This document shows, piece by piece, positions 1 through 11,420 of a stretch of DNA of 64,000 bases. A program made the translations under genes and the position numbers. The stretch comes from Nothophaeocryptopus gaeumannii (taxonomy: Eukaryota; Ascomycota; Dothideomycetes; Mycosphaerellales; Mycosphaerellaceae): assembly GCA_031771865.1 (NCBI GenBank), contig JASISA010000025.1, positions 1,240,001 through 1,304,000 of the forward strand, written 5' to 3'. How positions within the stretch are numbered: position 1 is the first letter of the stretch; each line of letters opens with the position of its first letter. Under the pieces are notes generated by a model that had not been told where the DNA came from, searched no databases, and saw nothing but the letters and a program-made list of their open reading frames with translations.

Positions 1-1151
1 CAACCTGCTGGAGCCGGCTCTTCGAAGATGCATGTCTTCACATTGCCGCACAGATATTGACAACTGACGAGAATGGACGCGAGTACATCACCAACGGCAC
101 TAAACGTGTCAGAGTCGCGAAGACATCATCGAACCACGATTGGTTGAGAGAGCTCGTTTATATTCTCGATCGCGCCGTCATCATCGCAGGAGCTCCAGGC
201 CGCAAAGGTTTAATCGACACCATCTTCCACGAGCTGGACATCCTTGTTCAGCAGCGTTTCGAACTAGGCGCACCGCAGCACCTCCGCATAACACCACCGA
301 AACCCATCCAGACCAGCTCTCCGATCATGAAACTATCCGAGCCGTACGATTTTGCGACCTTCCAGATTCATCTTGACACACTCGCCACCCCGGTCATCAT
401 GCCCAACACCTTCGAGAACTGGCCAGCACGAACGCTATGGTCCGACGTGACGTATCTGAGGTATCGTTCGCTAGCTGGCAACAGAATCGTGCCTGTCGAG
501 ATTGGGAGCAGTTACGTAGAAGCAGGCTGGTCGCAAAAGGTGATGACGTTTGGAGAATTCATCGACGACTACCTTGTCAACGACAAAGCGTATGCCGTTG
601 GGTACCTTGCTCAGCACGACATTTTCACTCAGATACCAGCGTTGAAACAGGACATTCAAACTCCGGACTTTTGCTACACCACGCCACCTAGACCTAAACC
701 TAAAGACGCTGCAGCCAAAACGCCCGGCATCGAGAGCGCGGGACAACCAGAAGAGCCTTTGATGAACGCCTGGCTCGGTCCAGCTCGAACAAAGACACCA
801 CTACACACCGACCCATACCACAACATTCTCTGCCAAGTCGTCGGCTACAAGTACGTTCGCCTCTACCCACCAGAAGAGACGCCGAAGATGTATCCATCAG
901 GCAAAGACGAGGCTGGAATCGACATGAACAATACATCTCGTGTGGATGTATACCCATTCCGACCAAAAGACGATCCGATCAAAGATCTGGCTGCCCGCAA
1001 AGAAACTAAAGCGTTGTTTCCGCTTTTCGAGCATGCGAAGTACGAGGAGGCGATTCTGGGACCAGGCGAGTGTCTGTACATACCTGTGGGGTATTGGCAC
1101 TACGTGGAGTCTCTTACTCCGAGCTTCTCTGTCTCGTTTTGGTGGAACTGA
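1..1151 (+). CDS. JmjC-domain (JMJD5/KDM8-like) 2-oxoglutarate oxygenase, 5'-partial
   Basis: The frame is open to the left window edge (first full codon at base 3), so the start lies outside. The TTG at 57 is not a credible start, because the residues encoded before it (TCWSRLFEDACLHIAAQIL) look like the helical N-terminal region of JMJD5 proteins. The C-terminal half is a cupin/JmjC fold. The Fe(II) ligands are visible as HTD at 804-812 and a distal His in GYWHYVES near 1098. The protein ends at FWWN, typical of this family. JMJD5-like enzymes hydroxylate protein side chains, and the histone-demethylase role claimed for animal KDM8 is disputed. A long linker between the N-terminal helices and the catalytic core carries a Pro/Lys-rich loop (about 680-750). 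It converges with the MFS gene downstream. The family call is firm; the substrate is unknown. Confidence 0.85.
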   Translation, partial: TCWSRLFEDACLHIAAQILTTDENGREYITNGTKRVRVAKTSSNHDWLRELVYILDRAVIIAGAPGRKGLIDTIFHELDILVQQRFELGAPQHLRITPPKPIQTSSPIMKLSEPYDFATFQIHLDTLATPVIMPNTFENWPARTLWSDVTYLRYRSLAGNRIVPVEIGSSYVEAGWSQKVMTFGEFIDDYLVNDKAYAVGYLAQHDIFTQIPALKQDIQTPDFCYTTPPRPKPKDAAAKTPGIESAGQPEEPLMNAWLGPARTKTPLHTDPYHNILCQVVGYKYVRLYPPEETPKMYPSGKDEAGIDMNNTSRVDVYPFRPKDDPIKDLAARKETKALFPLFEHAKYEEAILGPGECLYIPVGYWHYVESLTPSFSVSFWWN

Positions 1152-1462
1152 AAAGGTCACAAAGGCAGATCGGTCTTTTGGAGAATGGAGTCTTGGAAAG
1201 TGGGGAGCACTCGGACTTTGGCCTAGCAAGAGAGATCACGGAAGTCCATGGAAGTGCCTGAATAAGATATCCGAGAAGCGAAGCATTGGATTTGACACAA
1301 CGACGGCATGAGATACCCAGAAAGCGTGAGGTGTCAAAGCACGAGCATGGATTCTTCAAGAGCGAAGCATGAGATTACCCAACAGCATAGCATGAAATAA
1401 CGAAAACATCAAATTAACTTCTCATACATTCAATTGCGCATATCTACAAAATCTCGTCGAAA
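1152..1462. other. Intergenic 3'-3' spacer with short imperfect repeats
   Basis: This spacer lies between two convergent genes. It holds three related words beginning GCATGA (1306, 1367 and 1390), each followed by GATA/GATTA/AATA and a C-rich tail. No credible coding region was seen. Confidence 0.5.
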
Positions 1463-3109
1463 CTAAAACTGTCTCGCCCGTTTCGATCTAGCTCTGAGCT
1501 GCGGTCCAAACTTGAACATCACAAAGGCGATTAGACTCAGTCCAGTGCCAACAAGCGCTAACAGAAGTCCAGCGAATTGACTGCCCACGTTATGGAAGAA
1601 CTGACTTGCGAACAAAGGCGATACAGCTCCCAGCGTGTTTCTCATAAGTCCTTGACCGGCAATCGCAGACGACGAGCTATCGCCATAGCAGTCGGCCGTG
1701 TACGAGTATGTGCTCTCGAACACGAAGTAGATACCAAAAGCAATGGGCGCCAAGCTGATAGTCGGCGCGATCCAAGGAAGATATCCATATTGCGTGAATG
1801 AGTACATGAAGAGACCGATCGGAAGCCAGATAGCTCCGTACATAGCTCCGTAGAGACGAGTCTCGGGAGTCGCAACGCGGTCGGGATCGTCGACGATCTT
1901 CTCGTACTTGCGCATTTGCAAGTGGTGTGCCAGCCATCCGAGAGTAGTACCAATGGCCAAGCTGATGTATGGCAGGCCAGCGACACCCTCGTTCCAGCCG
2001 CGCTTCTCGGAGAAGGTGATTGGGATCACGGACAGGAAGAGGAAGACGACGAACCAGGTGAAACCGATCCAGAGACCGAAGGCGAAGACGACGGGTTCGG
2101 TGATGAGCATGCGGACGGCTTTGACGGAGGAGTTCTTCAGCATGACTTGCAGGGTTGGTGTTTCGATGTCGTCAGGCGAAACGTATCGGTCATCACCAGT
2201 CGCTTTGCGAAGCTGCTTCGCACGCTTGTGCAGAGCGACGCCACCACGAGTCTCCGGGAAGAAGAGGAAGATGCAGACAAGCAGCGGAATGTTCGACAAG
2301 CCTTGAATGCCTTCGATCCAGCGCCAGCCAAGAGTAAGGTCGATGAAGCCAGCGTAGATGGGTGCCGCAACAGTTCCGAAAATGGCGATGAAGCTGAACA
2401 TTGCCATTGGACGACTGCGCTCGCGAGGCTCATACATGTCGTCAAAGGTGCCACCGACAAGAATCGTTCCGACGCATCCGAAGAGACCGAGAAAAGCCCG
2501 CATGACGAGGATCGTTCCAATGTTCTTGCCAAGAGCCAGTCCAATGAAACAGAGGGAGAAGCAGAAGTATGCTCCAGCGTAGACAATCTTGCGGCCGACC
2601 AGCTCGCAGAACGGAGCGAGCATCATGGGTGCAAGGGCACAGACGATATTGAAGAGGAACAGTCCTACTTGTCCGATTTCGGTAGAGACGCCAAATTCTT
2701 CGCACATGCTGTCGATTCCTGAACTGTACGCGGTGGTTGCCAATCCGATGAAGAGGGTCATCAGATTCAGCATTGTCGTGACAAATCGCTTGTACCATGG
2801 GTTCCAGTTGAACGGGTTCTCGCAGTCTCCTTTGGCGAAGTGCAGCACGATGTAATCTTTGCCATCTTGGTGGACGACCTCGGTGAGGGTCAAGGGCATG
2901 TCGATGTCGACCTCCTTGAGCTGGCCATATTCGTCGTTGAGCCCCGCCTCTTTATTTGCATCGACGAAAGATCCTCCTACAATCCGTCCATATCTGCTCT
3001 CGACCTTCTCCTGCAGCTCCGACTGCGTATCCGGCGTATTGGAGAAGGGCGTCTCCATCTTCTCGTCTGCCTTGCTCCAAGCACTTGGTGTTCTAGACGG
3101 ACCAGCCAT
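1463..3109 (-). CDS. MFS drug/polyamine-type H+ antiporter (DHA1 family)
   Basis: Single-exon protein of about 548 residues. I chose the ATG at 3109 (MAGPSRTPSAW); in-frame ATGs at 3130 and 3175 would add Leu-rich residues not expected in this family. A hydrophilic N-terminal tail of about 95 residues ends in NPFNWNPWYKR, the typical entry to TM1 of fungal DHA1 (Tpo/Flu1-like) transporters. Twelve hydrophobic segments follow. MFS motif A is visible after TM2 as FCELVGRK. A central cytosolic loop (about residues 290-340) separates two six-helix bundles, and the C-terminus is short and basic (RARSKRARQF). It is likely a plasma-membrane exporter of small organic cations or toxicants. No substrate can be read from sequence. 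The nearest neighbours are a JmjC gene and a gene-poor stretch. Confidence 0.85.
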   Translation of the reverse strand: MAGPSRTPSAWSKADEKMETPFSNTPDTQSELQEKVESRYGRIVGGSFVDANKEAGLNDEYGQLKEVDIDMPLTLTEVVHQDGKDYIVLHFAKGDCENPFNWNPWYKRFVTTMLNLMTLFIGLATTAYSSGIDSMCEEFGVSTEIGQVGLFLFNIVCALAPMMLAPFCELVGRKIVYAGAYFCFSLCFIGLALGKNIGTILVMRAFLGLFGCVGTILVGGTFDDMYEPRERSRPMAMFSFIAIFGTVAAPIYAGFIDLTLGWRWIEGIQGLSNIPLLVCIFLFFPETRGGVALHKRAKQLRKATGDDRYVSPDDIETPTLQVMLKNSSVKAVRMLITEPVVFAFGLWIGFTWFVVFLFLSVIPITFSEKRGWNEGVAGLPYISLAIGTTLGWLAHHLQMRKYEKIVDDPDRVATPETRLYGAMYGAIWLPIGLFMYSFTQYGYLPWIAPTISLAPIAFGIYFVFESTYSYTADCYGDSSSSAIAGQGLMRNTLGAVSPLFASQFFHNVGSQFAGLLLALVGTGLSLIAFVMFKFGPQLRARSKRARQF

Positions 3110-6100
3110 GTAGGCAGAGGTATGTTGCATATAAGAGAGAAGTAGAAGGGGTGAAGTGAGAGGCAGGAACGACATGGGAAAGCCTACCTTTTGTGTCCTT
3201 CTGAGTTTCGGCTGCGACTGCTCGCACGCCCTGACGCTCTGTCAGAATCTCGCGACCAAGACGCCAGTCTGTTTGGACGAGACATGCCGTTGTTGAGAGG
3301 ATGAAGTCACTGTGGGTGTGGTCCACCATCTGACCGTGAAGCGGCCGACAGCCGGTGCAAAGCATGCGAGATATCGCCACAAGTCGGACCCCCGAGCACA
3401 CAAGTACAGCATAGCGATGCATGCATATCGATTTTGTGCTCCCAGAGCTTTCCAGACCAAACAAGAGCCATGGCTGGCCAGTCCGGTGCCAGCAGCAGTG
3501 AAAGCGCGATAGCAGACGTCATAACAAGTCTCTTCTCCCTGTAGCAGCGGCGCTGACTGACGCCTGAAAAAGGTTTTTGATGGCCTTTCGTCGGAGCCCA
3601 GGTCGTATCAAAGGCTGTCTTGGCGATGAGATGATCCGCAGCGGACACCAAGGCCCGTACCGAAAGCCGCTAGCCGCCAGCGAAGGAACCTCATTCGCAT
3701 GCCCTCGAGCCCGAACAGGGCGTCCGGATGTTCCGCGAGAGAAGGTTTGATAAACGGGGAATCTGCTGTATGCGCTGCTAAGCAGCTCGAAAGAGAAATG
3801 CAGGTCATAGGCCGCTCTGTAAGCATGCCGTGTAGGTCGTCAAACGGCAGCTCGAAAAGCCAGATGCGGATATCGCACCGTGGTGCAATGTCTGAACAAT
3901 TGCCACTTTCTGGGTCTGCATGTGCACCTGCAAACCTTTCTGCGATGCGCCTTTTCTCCGGGCATTACGCGAGCAACGTCTTAAAACCGCTGCTGTGACG
4001 ATGATTGTCTTCGCTTAGATGATCATCCAGAATCCGCTCCATCGCTTTCAGAACAGACTGAATCACTGTGTTGCCGCGCGCACTTAGCAGACGGTTGAAC
4101 CACGAGATGTACACATGTTTTCTGAGCAAGCTGAAGTTCAAGGATTGGCTCCACAAGATACACCTTGAAAGATAGATCCATCTTGATGGCGTGCCTGTTC
4201 CAGAAGGAAAGTACAGGCCAACGCGAACGTAAATTCAAGCCGCCCCAGTACTCCGCCAAGTACCGAAGTCTCTTTGCGGTGTACTGTTCCGAGTCTCGAA
4301 CAAGGACCAAGGACTTCCGATGGAGGAGTTTGAGGGACAGGGATCTTGCCAATGGGCGCGTATCTCGGCTCTGCATTTGAGCCATGTCGAGGGTTTGTTG
4401 ATGGTGTTCGAGGCTCTTCATTCCAAACCTAGTCGTGGAGCCTATCGTACCACGCTCCCGACGTGAAGTTATTGAACAACCGTGCACGCTGCATATGGCA
4501 CGCTCCAGGTCAATTCGGATCCACTGCTGCGATGCCGCGATGTCGGCGAGATTGCTGGAGCAGGTTCCGAGACGCTGGTCGACACGAGTCCAACGTTCTC
4601 ACCTGCTGTGATGTTCTCTGGAAGGCCTGCCACTATGGGAAGTTCGACGCAGTTTGGTCTACACAAGCTCGTCTGCAGGTGGGCCGTCCATCGCGAGGTG
4701 CCGCGATTGGTTGCCATCATCCATGCAACACCACGGGGTCCCATTTGGAGTCGTATGCGCCTCAATTTGGAGTACTCCGGAGTCAGTTGACCTCACGTCG
4801 ACATTGCCAGGATCTATGATCGCCTAATCCTCGATTTGGAGGCAACATAACAGCGCGCACGGCTGTTACGAGCGGCAGTGGCTGTTCCTGACCGCTTTTT
4901 CGGAGATGATGCGGCACATAGGCCGGAATAGCCGCTTGCAGTGCCTTCTGCAGAGGTTTCGTAATACTGGACCTGAACGGATCTCGCGACGGCGATCGGA
5001 AGGTGCGAATGTTTCTTGAACCATTTGGACGCAGTGCGAGTATTTTGGGCAGTCGACCTCGTTCTCCAGCTGCGCTTCTGGGTTAGAGGTCGTGAGAAGG
5101 TGATGGCTTGTGCGTAGGTATGCTTGCGCGCGTCTTCAGCTATGAATGACTTTGGCTATGGTTGGTCGAGCATGCCTGAGATGCGTATTACATCCTCTGC
5201 GGCATTTGAGCTCCTATGCTGGCGTATCTGCCTTTGGCCTGCTCGATGGTGCGAGTTGTAGCTTGACTTATGATAGCTTCAGGCGTTCATTTAGATCGTG
5301 TCCATAGTTGGCGTCCGGGCCTGTCGACGCGCAGGCTCGAAGCGACGGAAGGGAATGTATGGAGAGGCGAGAGAGTGTTGATCTGAGTGAAGAGGACAAG
5401 AACAGCCCAGAACTCGCAAAAGATGAGGTCTGAGCACGGTGTTGGGTGTAGTACAACATCGGTGTCCCTCCAACCGAAACGCGCACGGCGCCAAGGAGGT
5501 CGGTACATGAAGGGGATGACCCCGTCACGCGTTGTGTTTGACTTCGGCCACCGGATAGTTCTAAACTCTCTCCAAGATCCGTGCACAATCGAAAAGCCAC
5601 CAGAGCATCACAAACGACCTTCAAAGTCCAAGCGAATGCTACATACATACGGGAGAGCCCCATTCATCCAAGAAAGGCAAGCGACATGATCAGGCCGAGC
5701 ACACTCTGGAATAGTATAAGCGTGTACGATGGGCCGTATCATTGCCGAAGGGTACGATTTGACTTATCTCCAATCATGTTCCAAGCAGCTCTCGGCAGCC
5801 CTTCTTTAATCACTTCCGTTACCACGCCAATGTAGGTGTAGACGTCTATAGTGACTACCATGCTCGAATCGATGTTGTCATACTGCCATTACGCATCCAC
5901 CTCGAAATGAGCCTATCATGCCCAATAGTTCCTCACAGACTCGACCTCATTGCCAGTCTCTCTCGCGAAGGCAGCCATTGCCGTGTGATGCTAGTCCTCC
6001 TGTAAACGGCACTGCAGTTTGACAAGCGCTGTTATCAAGAGCGTTCCTCTCGCTCGCAGGAGTACAACCTCACCGACATCTCGCTAGATGGGGCAGCTGC

Positions 6101-6876
6101 TACGCTCTGCTGCTAATCGCGGTCGGCGGCTTGCAGCAAAATGTACCGGGGAGGCAATGAATTTCGCGAAAAGCCATCTGTTGATAGGAGCAAAAGAGGA
6201 TGCCGACAGTCGCGCCTGGTGACGAGTGTCTAGACTTTTAGAGTTTGGATCCGTCTACGCTTAGCAAACCCTATTTTGCCCTCTTTGCTGATTCCCGTCT
6301 CCCGCTGGACCTCACCACCGTCAGCATTACAGTAACCAATAACCGGCAGCCAGCGAAACATGCTAGGAACTTGATGAAGCCACGCACCTGAATCGCAATC
6401 AGACCGCGCAGTCTCTTCGCAATGAAACAATCGGCCGTCGTAGAGTCTTCCTGTCTTCAGCCGCGCTGGTGCTTCGAACGGTCCTCGAAAACTCCGGAAT
6501 GCCGCATGCTCAGAGAAATGGACTGCATCATCACATGCACCATAGCTGCGTCAATACATTGTTGCTCATTGGTTGTCCATGGAGAGAGACTGTTCGATGG
6601 ATACAGGAACCCGCAACATAACGCAGTTTCATCCTGCTTTCAAGCCCGAGAGCACTCAATTCGCTCTGCCAGGCTTGTTCTATCCCTCTAAACGTGCCCT
6701 ACGCCCAGACTTGCACCACGAAGGACCCGCAGGATCTACTACTTCGCCGTACACTATATCTTGTACGAGAGCCTCCCGTGGATATAAGATATGTTGTTCC
6801 TGAGCTGATTCTTCGTGCCGGAAACGCTGCATTGTCAGAACACTTCTCGGCCGCATCGATAAAGACACCTTGTAAT
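3110..6876. other. Gene-poor stretch (3.8 kb)
   Basis: Only short overlapping frames on both strands are present, none with recognisable motifs or consistent splice structure. Base composition resembles the flanks, with no AT-rich RIP signature. It must contain the promoter of the MFS gene (right of 3109) and that of the P450 at 6877. A weak hint of decayed coding exists around 4470-4790 on the plus strand, but I cannot assign it to any family. Confidence 0.5.
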
Positions 6877-8508
6877 ATGCATCCAACAATCAACCTGGGC
6901 CTGGCCCTCATTGCAACGCTCATTGCCATACAGCTCGCGAAGGTATGAAATGTTCTGATTAACATTAGGATAACAATTCACACGCGGCAGATATTCTACA
7001 ACGTCTTCCTATCACCGCTTCGCAAAATTCCCGGACCCTGGTATGGAGCAATCACGCCTATACCAGCAAGTGTAGCTTCAGTGATCCAGATGCGTCATTC
7101 TCACTACAACCACGACATGCACAAGAAGTATGGTACATTCGTCCGAATCAAACCCGACGAAATCCTCATCTCGGATCCCACGAGCTTCAGGGAAATCCAC
7201 AAGATCGGAACGCATTTCTACAAGACAAAGCTCTACAACTTCCTCAACCCTACTCCTCCCGGACAACCGCCATACGGCCTTTTCCAGCAAACGGATCCAA
7301 CTGCTCATGCCGCCCAAAGGAAGCTACTCGCGCGAGGTTTCACCCAGAATTATCTGAGATCTAGCTGGGAACCGACCGTGCAGGAGAAGGCCGCGCTGGT
7401 GCTGAAGCACATGCGGATGGAAGCTGGCGCAGATGGAGGCGAGGTCGATCTCGTCAAGTGGTTCACGCTTATGGCCGGCGATGTCATTGCTGCGTTGATG
7501 TTTGGGGAGTCCTTCGACATGATTCAGAAGGGAGAGGTAAGCATTTTCTTGCGTACTCCACCATCACTTCACGGCTGACAGACATCCCAGCCCGATGAGA
7601 TGCTCGTCCGCTCCGACAAGAACACTGGTTCCAACAGTATTGCGTACAACTTCCCACTCGTCTACAGCTTCCTCAAGCTACTGCCAATCCCAGCTGTCCA
7701 GGGTTTCTTCTCCGGCAACAAGATCTTGCTAGACCGTGGAAGGAAAGCCATAGCAAACAGCCGTGCCGGCCGCGGCAACAACAAAACAATCTTCAGCAAA
7801 GCCATAGCAGAGGCCGATGACGACGACACCGAGCTAACAGACGAACAAATCGTAATCGAAGCCGGCATTTTCCTCTTCGCAGGAACCGACACCGCCGCCA
7901 CGAACCTCACCTTCCTCGTCTGGTCCGTGCTCTCAGATCCCAAACTCCAAAAAGATCTTGAAGAAGAAGTCGCACAACTCGACGACCCCTTCACAGACGA
8001 GAAGCTCGAAACGCTCCTTATCCTCAGCGCCACAATCAGAGAGTCCCTCCGCCTCTACTGCGCCGCGCCCGCCGCTCTTCCCCGAGTCACACCCCCCGAA
8101 GGCGCAAATCTCGGAGGTTACTACATCCCACCCGGAACAACAGTAGCAACCCAAGCCTGGACCCTACATCGCGATCCCAACGTCTTCTCTGACCCGGACA
8201 AATTCGACCACACCCGCTGGCTCTCTGGCTCTCTCGCTGCAAAGGAGAGTGTAAAAGCGAATTGGGCGCCCTGGGGAGCAGGAAGCCGGATTTGTCTTGG
8301 TAGGCATCTGGCGGAGATGGAGTTGAGGATCACGACTGCGATGTTTTTCAGGGAGTTCAAAGGGGCGAAGCTGGCCGAAAGCACGACGCCGGAAAGTATG
8401 GAGGTGAAGAATATATTTCTGATTTCGCCCAAGAGTGATCGGTGTGGGATTGTGTTACCGAAGACGACAGAGAAGAATCAAGACAGTAACCATAACAATA
8501 TAGATTGA
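6877..8508 (+). CDS. Cytochrome P450 monooxygenase (membrane-anchored)
   Basis: Three exons: 6877-6942, 6991-7536 and 7591-8508, about 509 residues. Exon 1 encodes a signal anchor (MHPTINLGLALIATLIAIQL). Exon 2 opens with IFYNVFLSPLRKIPGPWYG, the usual Pro-rich hinge. Intron 1 has donor GTATGA, branch CTGATTAAC and acceptor GGCAG. For intron 2 the acceptor at 7590 is preferred because CTGAC sits about 12 nt before it; an in-frame alternative at 7581 would add Thr-Ser-Gln. Family signatures are I-helix FAGTDTAATN, K-helix TIRESLRLY, and the heme loop GAGSRICLGRH with the axial Cys. It would be an ER-bound monooxygenase dependent on P450 reductase. The CYP family is not identifiable with certainty. 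It converges with another P450 whose stop is 25 bp away. Confidence 0.88.
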
Positions 8509-8533
8509 CGATTTAATGGCAATATGCACTTTT

Positions 8534-10208
8534 TCAAGAGAAGACGGTTTCCAGCCAGATGGGATCTCGAGCTTCAAAGTGGCAGTCGAAGAAGCGTGGG
8601 TGTGAGACCTGCAGAAATCTCGTCAGTACTCACATTCTTCCAAAGAGAGTCAAGTGTTCGAGCTTACCAGCTGCCCATAAACATCCGAAAAATCAATCGG
8701 ATGCACATTCGGCTTTCTAGCCTGCGGACTTTCAGGCTCCTTCATCTTAAACGCCAAAATCACGCGCAGCAGAATTGCGTAGGTGAGTCGGTTTGAGATG
8801 GCTACAGCCGGACAGATCCTTGACCCAGCACCAAAAGCAGTATGCGGAAGCGGACTATCGTCATGCAAGTATCGTTCTGGATTGAAACTCCACGCATCAG
8901 GACCAAAATGCCCAGTATCATGATTGATCTGTTGTGAGTTCATGATGATGGTGATGCCCTTGGGGATCTTGACACCGTTGTGATTGATGTCGCGGGAAGT
9001 TTTGCGGGGAACGGCGAAGGAGGCCACTGTGTAGAAGCGCATAGTCTCTTTGTACAGGCTCACCAGAAGCGCGACTTTTTCTTCGCGGAAGGCGTTTGTC
9101 CAGGCTGCTGTGCGGTCGTTAGAGTAGGCTTCGAGAATGGCTTGATAGACTGCTTCTTGGCTTTGTTGACCTTGGGGTGTGCTGAGCCAGGCGATGCACT
9201 GGTAGATGATGGATGCGACGGTGTCTGGGGCGGCTTGGAGGAGAGAGAGGCACGTGCCGTGGATTTCGTCCTCTGTGAGCTTGTCTTCGCCGAGAGAGTT
9301 GACGATACAGTCAACGGTTTCACCGGCGGCCACTCGTTTGCGGAAAGAGCTGTAGAGAACATTCACATGCCAGGCACGGACTTTCTCCGCCTCGATGGTC
9401 TCAGATGTCGATTGAGGAATCCATCTCAGAAGTGGAACAAAGTGCCTAAAGACTTTTGTCGACGATCGAACGGCAGAGATAGCGTTGATGGACCACAAGA
9501 ACCTGGTCATGAAAGCATCGCGGACTTCCCCAAAACGAGCACCGTAGGTGAGTGACAATGCCAGATCGAAGACGACATGCCGGAGGTGATAGTAGACGTC
9601 CATCGGAAGCTTTCCATTCTGTCCCTTTTGATACATGTCTCGTACAAGTGCAATGCTTGTGGGTTCGACCAGATGGTAGTACTTCGGCCAGTTGGGTTTC
9701 CCAAGTGCCCGCATGGAGGCTGCTCGACATCGTCGGATCTGAGGCGTCAATGAGGTCCCTGTAATGTCAACGCCTAGCTTGTCGACAAATTCGGGCTGAT
9801 CAGGCCTGTCGCAGAGGTCGCTCGAATGATTGACCCAGAGGTCTCTCATCATGTTCCATGAGTTTACCACAACAGTCCTCTGGTTGCCCAGCCGGACTTG
9901 GAATATATCTGCCTTTGTCTGAGCTGCCCATTCCGAGTAGACTGTGGCATCACTCTTAGGCTGACGACCACCGAGAGCTTTCAGATGACCGAGGAATGGG
10001 AGGCCATTTGGAACTTCAGGGATTCCTTTGATCCTCTTGAAGTTAGTGGCATACGCTTCGTGCTGGAACGCTGTCAGAGAATAGCCCGCTGAGCGTCCCA
10101 TAAGCGACCTCTGCTCACGATCAGGAAGGCAGCTACGATTATGCCCACGCCAAAGCCAGAGATAGTGTATGCTGAGAGCACACGCTCTAAGCCGAGCATG
10201 ATGGTCAT
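8534..10208 (-). CDS. Cytochrome P450, phenylacetate-hydroxylase-like (CYP504-type)
   Basis: Rebuilt as three exons: 10119-10208, 8668-10062 and 8534-8608, giving 519 residues. Exon 1 from the ATG at 10208 gives a membrane anchor ending VGIIVAAFLI. The intron 10063-10118 (GTGAGC, CTGAC branch, TTCCAG) joins it in phase to HEAYATNFKRIKGIPEVP. The last intron, 8609-8667 (GTAAGC to CTGCAG), adds VSHPRFFDCHFEARD, matching the expected C-terminal strand. I-helix LLQAAPDTVAS and the segment YQCIAWLSTPQGQ resemble fungal phenylacetate/3-hydroxyphenylacetate hydroxylases (PhacA/PhacB class). KETMRFY is the ExxR motif. The heme loop reads FGAGSRICPA, where Ala replaces the usual Gly two residues after the Cys. 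It may act in phenylacetate or related aromatic catabolism, but no homogentisate-pathway genes are nearby. Confidence 0.85.
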
Positions 10209-11420
10209 GACTGCTGTAGGAGTTGAAGAGAACGGAGCGTACAGTCACCGGAAGATGCTGAGCAATACACCGTCCGTTATGGGTCAACTGGCAGAGTGAG
10301 ACGCTTTGTCGAATTCCATATCGGCTCCTACCCTTGCACTGCTCCATCGGCATCGTGTGAGAGCATGCCGTCGGCCATGCTGCTGATAGGCAAAGCTCTC
10401 TGCGCCCAGGCTGGAGACCTGTCTGAATGGCACAGTGGGCCATTGCTCGGTCACTTGGAAAGTGACTCCACGCTGCGATGATCCCCAAGACATTGGAGCT
10501 GGCGTTTGTGTTGCTCACAACGAGGCGAAGTCGGGAAAGACGAAGCTGGTCGGATTACAGATGCCTCAGGCGAGAACTGCGCACAGACCAGTAAAGCTGT
10601 CACCTCTCACGCAACTCCTTCACCGCAACGACCTCGCTAATTCCAGTCTGTCAATTTGATGTACATCCGTAGCGAACAGCACAATACTTACGAGGATAGC
10701 GAGAACCCTCCGAGCGTCCTACTTGAACTGCCCCGACCCGCGCACTGCCATCGTTTTGAGCAACAGAGATGAAGAGTCATTAGGGACCATGATGATAATG
10801 TCGAGGTGATGCGGCGCACAGAGACTTGATGTGGTCTGATGAGCCTTCGTCAAAGAGCATATATACGCGCGTGCATCGAAGACTGCGTTCGATTCGGACA
10901 TGCTTGATGCGAATCAAGCGATTTGCAACACCATGTTCTGAAGCTCTGCGTGGTAAGGCGAGACCATTCGACCTCAAGCTGGAGTTCTGTTCTCTTCGTC
11001 CGCCGACATGGCCTTTTCGAAGGTGTGAACGCGCAACTGACCTTAGCAGACAGCTTCGAACTTATATCACAAACGCAGGTCTGATGAGAGCGCGGACGGC
11101 ATTTTGGTGAAAGTCTGTTCTGCGCGTTGCGTCCTCCGACTCATGGAACCCCTGCACTGTCGAAATGATTGTTTTGACTTCAGAGCCTCAGCAGCACCTG
11201 GCCAATTGTGTATTTCCGAATCGTGCTGTGCCCAAAAGCGAAACGGCTAGGCTCAGCGGATCAAGGGGAGTGTCGCGACACCCAGGAGCCACATTTCTTC
11301 CAAGTTGAATCGTTTCTGACGTCTACACCATACTACTTACTGCCGAGGAACCATTCATCAAAACCACACGCTGGCCCCAACCCCTCGAGATTCAGCAATC
11401 TTCCGCCGCTACCCCTTGCA
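10209..11420. other. Divergent promoter region
   Basis: This spacer lies between the P450 on the minus strand and the RBR ligase on the plus strand. The frames present are short and unsupported. It probably contains both promoters and 5' UTRs. No specific factor site was recognised. Confidence 0.5.

Noticed and set aside
1916..2722. Long acidic open frame antisense to the MFS transporter
   Set aside because: It mirrors TM-coding codons of the transporter; composition is low complexity with no motif or splice logic.
8980..9555. 191-codon frame on the plus strand inside the second P450
   Set aside because: Antisense shadow of the P450 exon, whose heme, ExxR and I-helix motifs are on the other strand.
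10209..10518. N-terminal extension of the second P450 to 10518
   Set aside because: Those residues are not P450-like. A splice at 10063-10118 instead gives a proper membrane anchor from the ATG at 10208.
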